Source of the DNA: Desulfoarculaceae bacterium
GTDB taxonomy: Bacteria > Desulfobacterota > Desulfobulbia > Desulfobulbales > Desulfocapsaceae
Direction: 5' to 3'
DNA: 64,000 nucleotides
Assembly (NCBI GenBank): GCA_019429465.1
Contig: JAHYIV010000011.1
Location: 16,141 to 80,140 of the forward strand
Part shown: one piece after another, positions 51,174-59,901 of the stretch
How positions within the stretch are numbered: the stretch's first letter is position 1
Layout: every line of letters starts with the position of its first letter
Made by a program: the position numbers and the translations under genes
The notes under the pieces: model-generated
What the model was told of the DNA's origin: nothing
What the model saw: only the letters and a program-made list of their open reading frames with translations
Databases searched by the model: none

Positions 51174-51222
51174 GGAGCCGTTCCGGGCAATAAAACGGCC
51201 ATGTTATTTTTTACAGCTGCTT
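51174..51222. repeat. ~50-bp AACATGG|CCATGTT-type palindrome, diverged copy
   Basis: GGAGCCGTT...AATAAAACGGCCATGTTATTTTTTACAGCTGCTT is the reverse complement-related form of 32995-33044, with a few changes in the left arm. It sits between guaB and guaA, 28 bases after repeat copy C. Confidence 0.55.
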
Positions 51223-51250
51223 CGGAATTCCTAATTCGTAATTTCTCTGA

Positions 51251-52714
<1,464 letters not shown>

Positions 52715-52999
52715 GGAAGACTCCTATCACAAGGTTCAGATGAACAGAATGGACTGAATTTAAGAGGTTTCAGCTTTGAGGTAGTGGGATTCAGCAAACA
52801 GACGTGACGGCTTTGTATGCTGTTTTTAACATTCAGATCCTCATATTATTGTTTATAACGGATCAGACAGTGTAGCATCTCATGATAAAAGCTTAAACCT
52901 TTTTTAAGATTTGCCTCTTTTTAACTTTTATGGGGTTATTGTTGACCTTCACCCTTATAATATGATTTATATATAAAGAATATAAGGAGAAGTGAATCT

Positions 53000-53611
53000 A
53001 TGCTTATAAATATTAATCCTGAGAATCCTCAGCTCAGGCTGATTCAACAGGTTGTTGAGCAACTGCGGGCAGGGGCGATTATCTGTTATCCAACGGATAC
53101 CGGTTACGGTGTGGGGTGTGATCTGTTCCATCCAAAGGCCATCAAGCGCTTGATGCAGATTAAAAAAAGACCCGCGGGGAAACCTTTTTCTTTTATGTGT
53201 TCCAGCCTGAAAGATATCAGTGACTATGCCCATGTGTCAAATACGGCCTATCGCCTGATGAAAAAAAATCTGCCCGGCGCCTATACCTTTGTCCTCCCAG
53301 GCAGTAAACTTGTGCCTAAAATCATGGCGACCAGGCAGAAAACCGTTGGTATTCGGGTTCCGGATCATCCTATCTGTCTGTTGCTTCTTGAAACCCTTGG
53401 TAATCCCATTGTCAACACCAGTATCCCGGTGGAGAGTGATCATCAGGTCCCGACTGAGGCCTATGAAATCGATATGATTCTTGGCAACAGGGTCGAGGTC
53501 ATTATCGACGGTGGTCCTGTCTACCCGGATCCTTCTTCGGTCATTCAACTGACCGGAGATTGTCCTGAAATATTGCGCCAGGGGAAGGGTGATATTACTC
53601 CGTTTTTGTAG
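53000..53611 (+). CDS. YrdC/Sua5/YciO-family protein (threonylcarbamoyl-AMP synthase-like)
   Basis: 203 residues. The YrdC fold is seen in ICYPTDTGYGVGCD, IKKRPAGKPFSFMCSS, LPGAYTFVLPGS, TVGIRVPDHP and NTSIPV. Sua5/TsaC enzymes make threonylcarbamoyl-AMP for t6A37 in tRNA; the KRPAGKP and length fit the YciO branch, whose activity is weaker or uncertain. AAGGAG lies ten bases before the ATG. A possible link with tcdA at the left edge is functional only; the genes are 53 kb apart. Confidence 0.83.
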   Translation: MLININPENPQLRLIQQVVEQLRAGAIICYPTDTGYGVGCDLFHPKAIKRLMQIKKRPAGKPFSFMCSSLKDISDYAHVSNTAYRLMKKNLPGAYTFVLPGSKLVPKIMATRQKTVGIRVPDHPICLLLLETLGNPIVNTSIPVESDHQVPTEAYEIDMILGNRVEVIIDGGPVYPDPSSVIQLTGDCPEILRQGKGDITPFL

Positions 53612-53636
53612 AAAACTCTCTGTTGCTCAGCACTCA

Positions 53637-53915
53637 TCAGGTCTTGATCAGCGGTTCTTTCAGCGACCTGCTCATGGTAAAGTGGACGGTCTTTCTTTCT
53701 GGAATATCCATAATGATGCCGGTTTTGGGGTTTTTGGTGCTTCGTGCCTTGCGTTTACGAATGGAAAAACTGCCAAAACCCCGAAGCTCTATTCTTCTTT
53801 TTTCTATCAAGGCACCCCTCATAGTCGTCAGCATGATCTCAAGGGCGGCGGTCACATCCTGCTTCGGCAGGGAGAGGTCTGTGCTGACCTGGTCGATAAG
53901 TTCTTTTTTTAACAT
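53637..53915 (-). CDS. HU/IHF-family DNA-binding protein
   Basis: 92 residues, normal length. LKKELIDQVSTDLSLPKQDV, IELRGFGSFSIRKRKAR and NPKTGIIMDIPERKTVHFTMS follow the HU/IHF fold, with the DNA-bending arm and the conserved Pro in the NPxTG tip. It is a nucleoid protein that bends DNA; whether HU or IHF subunit type is not decided. No clear ribosome site before the ATG. Convergent with the YrdC-family gene and downstream of rpsA. Confidence 0.9.
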   Translation of the reverse strand: MLKKELIDQVSTDLSLPKQDVTAALEIMLTTMRGALIEKRRIELRGFGSFSIRKRKARSTKNPKTGIIMDIPERKTVHFTMSRSLKEPLIKT

Positions 53916-54057
53916 GTTTAATCGTGCTAGCTCAAAAGTAGAGTGATACCCGAGATCTGCAATTGCGTGTTGTCCGGTAGTCGTACGGGCACAGAGGCAG
54001 CGTTGGTTACCGGTCTCGATAATTTCGGCGCTCGGACAAGTGCAAATTTCAGGTTAT

Positions 54058-54103
54058 AAAAAAAAGGTTGTTTTGCCGTAACTAATTTACCAGCAAAACA
54101 ACC
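54058..54103 (-). terminator. Rho-independent terminator of rpsA
   Basis: On the minus strand GGTTGTTTTGC (54103-54093) pairs perfectly with GCAAAACAACC (54076-54066) and is followed by eight U residues (54065-54058). It lies 76 bases after the rpsA stop and is the clearest intrinsic terminator in the window. Confidence 0.85.
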
Positions 54104-54114
54104 CTATGTATTCA

Positions 54115-54163
54115 GATGAACCGTAAGGAATGGTCACAAGCTGACCTGTCCTTACGGTTCATC
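54115..54163 (-). terminator. Additional long hairpin after rpsA
   Basis: GATGAACCGTAAGGA (54115-54129) pairs perfectly with TCCTTACGGTTCATC (54149-54163) around a 19-base loop. There is no U-run directly after it; it may block 3' exonucleases ahead of the terminator. Confidence 0.6.
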
Positions 54164-54178
54164 ATCTCGGAGGAGCGG

Positions 54179-55936
54179 TTAGTCTTCTTCGGCCTTTCCC
54201 TCATCACTCTGTCCGCTCTGGGCAGCCTTCATGAGGTCGCCCAGAGTGGCTGGAGCGGCAGATACTGACGCCGCTGCAGAGGTTTCTTTCCTGGGTGCTG
54301 CCTGGCCTTTTCCTTCAGCGGCCGAATCCTCGCCATCCCCTTCCAGGGTCTTGATGGAGAGACCAATCTTCCTGTCTTTTGCCGATACATTAATGACAAT
54401 GGCCTTCAGGATGTCGCCAACCTGATAGGCGCCGATAGGAGTCTTGATCTTCTCTTTGCTGAGCTCGGAGACATGAATCAGCCCTTCAATACCTTCTTCA
54501 AGCTGCACGAAGACACCAAAGTCAGTGACGTTGGTTATCGTTCCTTCAATAACGGTACCGGATGGATATTTATTATAGGCAGCCTGCCATGGATCCGGCT
54601 CAAGCTGTTTGATGCCGAGGGAGAATCGCTCGTTTTCCTTGTCAATCTTCAGAACGGCCGCCTGGATGGTCTGGCCTTTAACATATTTTTCAGATGGATG
54701 CTTGATCCGCTCGGTCCAGGAGAGGTCAGAGACATGGATCAGTCCGTCAATTCCGTCTTCAATGCCGATAAAGACACCGAAGTCGGTGATGTTCTTGACT
54801 TTTCCCTCAATGATAGAGCCGACTGGATATGACTCTGTGACCAGGTCCCAGGGATTGGGCTGCAGCTGTTTCATGCCGAGTGAAATCCGTTTGGTCTCTG
54901 GCTCGATGTTCAGAACCATGACCTCAACCTCATCGCCTACTGCCACGATCTTGGAAGGATGGCGCGGTTTCTTGGACCAGGTCATTTCAGAGACATGAAT
55001 CAGTCCTTCAACGCCTTCTTCCAGTTCTATGAAGACACCGTAATCAGTGATGGAGACGACCTTTCCTGTGGCCGTCTCGCCAACGGGATAACGGGTGGCA
55101 ACGGTTGACCATGGGTCTTCTTTCAGTTGTTTTACACCCAGAGAGACGCGATCGTTCTCTCTGTCATATTTAAGAACCTTGACCTCGAGCTCCTCGCCGA
55201 CCTTGTACAGTTTGGCCGGATGGGAAACACGTCCCCAGGAGAGATCGGTGATATGGCAGAGACCGTCCATGCCGCCCATGTCGATAAAGAGACCATAGTC
55301 GGTGATATTGGTGATGGCGCCCTTGATGATCTGGCCTTCCTGGAGGATGGAACGCATCTTCTCACGCAGTTTGTTGCGGTCTTCCTCAAGGATGGCCCGC
55401 CTTGAAATAACAACGTTATTCCGTTTGCGGTTAAACTTGAGTACCTTGAAATCAAAGGTATCGCCGATGAGCGCATCCAGGTCTTTGACCGGACGCAGAT
55501 CGATCTGAGAATAAGGCAGAAAGGCTGGAACGCCAACATTGACGGACATGCCGCCCTTGACTCTGCTCTCGATCTTGCCCTCGATGGTGCCGTTTTCTTC
55601 CTGGATCTTGGCAATATCTTCCCATACCTTGATGGCAATTGCTTTTTCCCGTGACAGCAGGAGTCCACCTTCTTCTTTACGACGTTCAATAAAGACCTCA
55701 AATGTGTCGCCGATTTGAAAATCCTTACCTTCTTCCAGCTGGAATTCGGATTTGGCGACATAGCTTTCCGCCTTGTCTCCGACGTCAACCAGGACATAGC
55801 CATCGACAACGCCGATGATGGTACCCGTGGTTACATCGCCAACGTTGACGACGCTGCTGTTTTCTTCCATCGCAAAGAGTTCGGCAAAGCTTAACTCTTC
55901 ATCATTGCTTGTTGTTTGTGTGAGTGCCTCTGTCAT
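54179..55936 (-). CDS. rpsA: 30S ribosomal protein S1
   Basis: 585 residues with six S1 (OB-fold) repeats starting near residues 35, 120, 207, 290, 378 and 465, each with the VGxxxxGxVxxIxDYGxFVxxxx pattern. A charged, Ala-rich tail (GEDSAAEGKGQAAPRKE) ends the protein. It anchors mRNA on the 30S subunit. The ATG at 55936 has no canonical Shine-Dalgarno; a GGCCCC/GGGGACC hairpin lies 17-33 bases upstream, reminiscent of the unusual E. coli rpsA start region where S1 represses its own translation. Confidence 0.96.
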   Translation of the reverse strand: MTEALTQTTSNDEELSFAELFAMEENSSVVNVGDVTTGTIIGVVDGYVLVDVGDKAESYVAKSEFQLEEGKDFQIGDTFEVFIERRKEEGGLLLSREKAIAIKVWEDIAKIQEENGTIEGKIESRVKGGMSVNVGVPAFLPYSQIDLRPVKDLDALIGDTFDFKVLKFNRKRNNVVISRRAILEEDRNKLREKMRSILQEGQIIKGAITNITDYGLFIDMGGMDGLCHITDLSWGRVSHPAKLYKVGEELEVKVLKYDRENDRVSLGVKQLKEDPWSTVATRYPVGETATGKVVSITDYGVFIELEEGVEGLIHVSEMTWSKKPRHPSKIVAVGDEVEVMVLNIEPETKRISLGMKQLQPNPWDLVTESYPVGSIIEGKVKNITDFGVFIGIEDGIDGLIHVSDLSWTERIKHPSEKYVKGQTIQAAVLKIDKENERFSLGIKQLEPDPWQAAYNKYPSGTVIEGTITNVTDFGVFVQLEEGIEGLIHVSELSKEKIKTPIGAYQVGDILKAIVINVSAKDRKIGLSIKTLEGDGEDSAAEGKGQAAPRKETSAAASVSAAPATLGDLMKAAQSGQSDEGKAEED

Positions 55937-56313
55937 GGGTGTTTGCTCGTGCGGCCCCGGGAGGGGACCAAGGTGTAAGGGTTGATCTTTATCGCCTGTT
56001 GAGAGACAGACGATGCCGGTAACATATGAAAGAAAAATAAAAAAATGGACCTTCTTTCAAAGATGAACAACAATATATAGCAAAAGAAAAGTGGAAAGAC
56101 AAGCACTTCTTGTTTTTTTTACCCTAAAAAAACTCAGGAACTGCCCGCGCTCATAATAAAATAATTTTTTCTTTACGCTTCATCCCCCTCTGGGGTACAT
56201 AGTAAGAGAGTAAAAGGTAGAGGAGGAAGAGTAAATAAGGAGAGTTTTTAGAACCGTGCCGTGCGCTCCCCTGATTCCTCTTTCCTGTCTCTTGTTTTTT
56301 TAATATTTAACTG
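55937..56313. other. Divergent gene-free region between rpsA and the 56314 gene
   Basis: AT-rich, no ORF of note. It holds the rpsA leader with a GGCCCCgggaGGGGaCC hairpin at 55953-55969 and probably promoters for both directions, but I cannot assign -35/-10 pairs with confidence. Confidence 0.4.
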
Positions 56314-56919
56314 ATGCAAGATCCTCTAAAAATGGCAGAAATTAAAAGTACCATGGATATGGTTATGGAACGGGCCGCTCGTATGGCCGCCCGTTCCGTT
56401 GGGCAGTCTGATTCTCAGGAGTCGGAACGAACAGGGATGCGTCTGGCTGCCGAGTATATCGGCCTCAGCCTGGGTGATCTCGCGCCGGCGCTGGCCGGGC
56501 AGGCGCCAACTGAGCAGATGGCGGTCCGCAAGGGGATGGCTCGGGCCCTGATGCGTAATATTATCCTGCCTCGCGACGAGACCCTGATGGCCACCAGTCT
56601 TCGGGCCATAGAGGGTCTGCTTGAGTTGGAGCAGTCGGCGGCTGACATGGCTGCCATCTGTGGTGAGCTGAAGCAGATTCTGGAGCAGTATAATCAGCAT
56701 ACAGAGCAGATAAGGACGCAGCTTGAAGATGCTGTTCGCTCCCAGCTTGAGCAGAAACTCGGGCCGCAGGAGTCTCCGGCCGGGAGCAGAATGTCCATGG
56801 ATCCGGCGCTGCATCCCATGTTTCAGAAGGAGTGGGTGAAGATGAAGGCGGATCTGGACCTGCAGTACAATCAGGCGCTTGATCAACGTAAAGAGCTGCT
56901 GCGGCAGCGCTTTGCCTGA
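56314..56919 (+). CDS. Unknown protein, 201 residues, first gene of an M24 peptidase/PhoH cluster
   Basis: Soluble, rich in Ala, Met, Gln and Glu, and almost wholly helical by pattern; residues 105-150 look like a coiled coil. No known motif. No Shine-Dalgarno is visible before the ATG at 56314, and the Met at 56332 is an alternative start. Its stop overlaps the start of the M24 peptidase gene (TGATG), so the two are translationally coupled. Confidence 0.72.
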   Translation: MQDPLKMAEIKSTMDMVMERAARMAARSVGQSDSQESERTGMRLAAEYIGLSLGDLAPALAGQAPTEQMAVRKGMARALMRNIILPRDETLMATSLRAIEGLLELEQSAADMAAICGELKQILEQYNQHTEQIRTQLEDAVRSQLEQKLGPQESPAGSRMSMDPALHPMFQKEWVKMKADLDLQYNQALDQRKELLRQRFA

Positions 56920-58019
56920 TGCGCTGCGCTGAGCGGACCGGCCGGATTCAGGCGCTGTTGCGCCGGAAAAAGATCGACGGACTCCTGGTCAGTCAGCCGG
57001 AGAACAGGCGCTATCTGAGCGGGTACTCGGCACTCGATCACGGGATTGGTGAAAGCTCTGGCTGCTTGTTGATTCCGGCCAGGGGCGAGCCCCGGCTGCT
57101 GACTGATTTTCGCTTCAAGCTGCAGGCCGAGGCCGAGGCCGATTCCCTTTCTGTCGTCCTCTATCCCAAGGGGCTGCCGGCCCTGTTGAAGGAAATGCTG
57201 CCGGATCTGAAGATTAGGACACTTGGTTTTGAAAGTGAGTATACCCTCTACTCTTTTGCCGAAAAACTGAAGGTCCTGGCTGATAAGATCGGCGTCCGGC
57301 TGGTCCCGACCACTGGTCTGGTGGAAATGCTTCGCCTGATCAAGGATGAGAATGAGATAGAGAGGATTCGGGCCGCGGTCGCCCTCAACGAGCAGGTCTT
57401 TGCCGAGGTGTACCGCTCCCTTGCTCCGGGCCGGACTGAAAGGGAGATTGCCCTGCTCATTGAGTCCACCATGCGGCGGATGGGTGCTCAGTCCCCCAGT
57501 TTTGAAACGATTGTCGCCGCCGGCAGTAACAGCGCCCTGCCGCATGCCGTGCCCGGCCCTGTCATCATCGAGCAACACCGGCCCCTGATGATTGATATGG
57601 GGCTGATCCTTGACGGCTACTGCTCGGATATGACCCGCACCTTTGTGCTTGGCGCGCCGGACGACCGTTATCTTGAGATCCACCGGCTGGTGCGCCGGGC
57701 CCAGCTGGCGGCTCTGGCAGCCATCCGCGAAGGAGTGACGGCCGCCGCAGTCGATAAGATCGCCCGTGATATTATTGCTGAAGCGGGACATGGCCCGGCC
57801 TTTGGTCACTCCCTGGGCCATGGCGTCGGTCTGGCCGTTCATGAAGAGCCGCGCCTCTCCGCGCGCAATGGCAAAAAGTTGCGGGCGGGGATGGTGGTGA
57901 CCGTTGAACCCGGTATCTACATCCCGGGCTGGGGCGGGGTTCGGCTGGAAAATATGGTGGTCGTCCGTGAAGACGGCTGTGAGCTGTTAAATAACAATAC
58001 AACCGGGCTTGATCTATGA
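56919..58019 (+). CDS. M24-family metallopeptidase (Xaa-Pro aminopeptidase/dipeptidase type)
   Basis: 366 residues. N-terminal creatinase-like domain (about 1-130) and the pita-bread catalytic domain with the five metal ligands: D in LMIDMG, D in CSDMTR, H in FGHSLGHGVG, E in TVEPGIY and E in RLENM. It removes N-terminal residues before proline or cleaves Xaa-Pro dipeptides. It overlaps both neighbours by a few bases, so the 56314, peptidase and PhoH genes form one unit. Confidence 0.9.
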   Translation: MRCAERTGRIQALLRRKKIDGLLVSQPENRRYLSGYSALDHGIGESSGCLLIPARGEPRLLTDFRFKLQAEAEADSLSVVLYPKGLPALLKEMLPDLKIRTLGFESEYTLYSFAEKLKVLADKIGVRLVPTTGLVEMLRLIKDENEIERIRAAVALNEQVFAEVYRSLAPGRTEREIALLIESTMRRMGAQSPSFETIVAAGSNSALPHAVPGPVIIEQHRPLMIDMGLILDGYCSDMTRTFVLGAPDDRYLEIHRLVRRAQLAALAAIREGVTAAAVDKIARDIIAEAGHGPAFGHSLGHGVGLAVHEEPRLSARNGKKLRAGMVVTVEPGIYIPGWGGVRLENMVVVREDGCELLNNNTTGLDL

Positions 58020-59338
58020 CTCCAGTAGGCGTACGCAAATATTTTGTTCTCGACACCAATGTCCTGCTTCACAACGCTGAATCTCTGACCTCCTTTGATG
58101 ATAATTACGTGATCCTGCCGATGACGGTCATTGAGGAGCTGGACAGTTTCAAGCGCCATAATGATGAACTGGGACGCAGCGCCCGCCATGTGATCAGGCA
58201 GATTGACCAGCTGCGCTCGCAGGGGTCGCTCAAGGATGGCGTCACCATGGAAAACAGCGGCATCCTCCAGATTGTGGTTGAGTACAAGGATATGCCGGGG
58301 ATCTTTATTGATATGTCCGTGCCTGACAACCGGATCCTGGCCGTGGCCCATGCCCTGCACCAGGAAGGGAAAAAGGTGATCTTTGTCTCCAAGGATATCA
58401 ATGCCCGCCTCAAGGCTGATGCCCTGGGCATTGATGTCATGGATTTTGAGAAACAGAAGTGCAACTTTGACGAACTGTATACCGGCTGGCGGGAGATTCA
58501 GGTGGCAACCGAGATGGTCGACCGCTTTCATCAGGAAAAAGGTGTGGAGACAGAAGGGTTTGATTTTCTGGACAACGAATTTGTTCTCCTGCAGGATGCG
58601 GCCAACTCGAAGCACTCAGGGCTTGGCCGGGCGGTGGGGCCCAACAGCCTGCTCCCGCTCGATGCCCGTTTTGAGACGGCCTGGGGTGTCCACTCGCGCT
58701 CCAAGGAGCAGCGGATGGCTCTCGAGCTGCTCATGGACCCAGCGATCAGCCTGGTGACACTGATCGGTCAGGCCGGCACCGGCAAGACCCTGCTGGCCCT
58801 GGCCGCCGGCCTTGAATGTGTCCTCCACCTGCAGGGGTATGAGAAACTGCTGGTCTCCCGGCCGGTGATCCCCATGGGCAAGGATATCGGCTATCTGCCG
58901 GGAACCAAGGATGAAAAGCTGTCGTTATGGATGCAGCCGATCTTTGATAATCTCATCTATCTGATGCAGAAGGATCATCGCTATGAGGAGGGGACGGTCC
59001 AGCAGAAGGTAAACAATCTGTTCAAGGATCAACTGGTGGAGCTTGAGGCCCTGACCTATATTCGCGGCCGCTCCATTCCCAGGCAGTTTGTCATCGTCGA
59101 TGAGGCCCAGAACCTGACCCCGCATGAGGTGAAGACCATTATCTCCAGGGCCGGTGAAGGCACAAAGATGGTGCTGACCGGTGATCCGCAGCAGATCGAT
59201 AATCCCTATCTCGATTCATCCTCGAACGGTCTTTCCTACGCCGTGGAAAAGTTGAAGGGGCAGTCTCTCTATGGTCATGTGACCCTGAGCAAGAGTGAAA
59301 GAAGTCCGTTGTCGGCCATCGCCGCCGAGTTGTTATAA
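58016..59338 (+). CDS. PIN-PhoH fusion protein (PhoH-family ATPase)
   Basis: 440 residues. N-terminal PIN domain (about 8-150) with the acidic metal site VLDTNVLLHN, IEELDSFK and VSKDINARLKA. C-terminal PhoH ATPase with P-loop GQAGTGKTLLALAAG near residue 252 and Walker B VIVDEAQNLTPHE, then TGDPQQID. YlaK-like proteins of this type are thought to be RNA-directed ATPase/RNases. Starts four bases inside the peptidase gene (ATGA). Confidence 0.92.
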   Translation: MTPVGVRKYFVLDTNVLLHNAESLTSFDDNYVILPMTVIEELDSFKRHNDELGRSARHVIRQIDQLRSQGSLKDGVTMENSGILQIVVEYKDMPGIFIDMSVPDNRILAVAHALHQEGKKVIFVSKDINARLKADALGIDVMDFEKQKCNFDELYTGWREIQVATEMVDRFHQEKGVETEGFDFLDNEFVLLQDAANSKHSGLGRAVGPNSLLPLDARFETAWGVHSRSKEQRMALELLMDPAISLVTLIGQAGTGKTLLALAAGLECVLHLQGYEKLLVSRPVIPMGKDIGYLPGTKDEKLSLWMQPIFDNLIYLMQKDHRYEEGTVQQKVNNLFKDQLVELEALTYIRGRSIPRQFVIVDEAQNLTPHEVKTIISRAGEGTKMVLTGDPQQIDNPYLDSSSNGLSYAVEKLKGQSLYGHVTLSKSERSPLSAIAAELL

Positions 59339-59366
59339 CAACCCTTTTCATGCAGTATAGATAATT

Positions 59367-59702
59367 ATGCGCCAATATCTCATAGATGATCTGTCCCCCA
59401 TGGAGCGGGATAATATAGAGTCCTACCTCAAACGCAACCTGCAGCGAGGGCCGATGATCGGCATTTACTGGATCGTCCTGCCGCCGGAGATACTCTCCGA
59501 CCTGCAACAGACCCATGTCGAAAAGTGCGGTCCCTATTACTGCGGGGTTGAGGTGGGGAAGAGTTCGGTCTGTTTTGAGATGCTGGTTCGCAGTCAGGCC
59601 AACCTGCATTGTGACTGTATCGCCCATGCCACGCCTCTTCAGCGCCAATTCATCCTCGATCTGGCGGACAAGATGCTGGCGGAAGAGCTGATTCGTTCCT
59701 GA
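59367..59702 (+). CDS. Unknown protein, 111 residues
   Basis: No signal peptide or membrane helix. Contains four Cys (KCGPYYCG, VCF, CDC) and a compact alpha/beta-like pattern. It lies 28 bases after the PhoH gene, on the same strand and probably on the same transcript. I do not recognise a family. No strong ribosome site is visible before the ATG. Confidence 0.65.
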   Translation: MRQYLIDDLSPMERDNIESYLKRNLQRGPMIGIYWIVLPPEILSDLQQTHVEKCGPYYCGVEVGKSSVCFEMLVRSQANLHCDCIAHATPLQRQFILDLADKMLAEELIRS

Positions 59703-59723
59703 GACCCTGGCTCGTTTAGCGTC

Positions 59724-59832
59724 GAGGCCCTGACATAACAGAAGGTGCCTGGATGGAGCGACAGTGGCATCCGGGGACGGAAGTCGTTTATGCCACGCCC
59801 TGTCCCGGATTTCATTGCATTTCATCCAGGCT
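59724..59832. repeat. GAGGCCCTGACATAACAG-led hairpin repeat, single unit
   Basis: GCCTGGATG ... GTGGCATCCGGGGAC pairs imperfectly with GTCCCGGAT ... CATTTCATCCAGGC around a loop containing GTTTATGCCACGCCCTG. The same unit, in tandem form, starts at 63707. It stands between the PhoH cluster and the aconitase gene. Confidence 0.7.
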
Positions 59833-59901
59833 ACTTGCTGAATAGTTGTCAATAGTTATCAATTATGCATTGCCAATTCCCCGTACCTTTTTGGAGATAT
59901 C

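Noticed and set aside
49709..51193. A 494-codon frame antisense to guaA
   Set aside because: No homology pattern, rich in Asp/Gly/Phe from the reverse of GC-rich codons; guaA is certain on the other strand.
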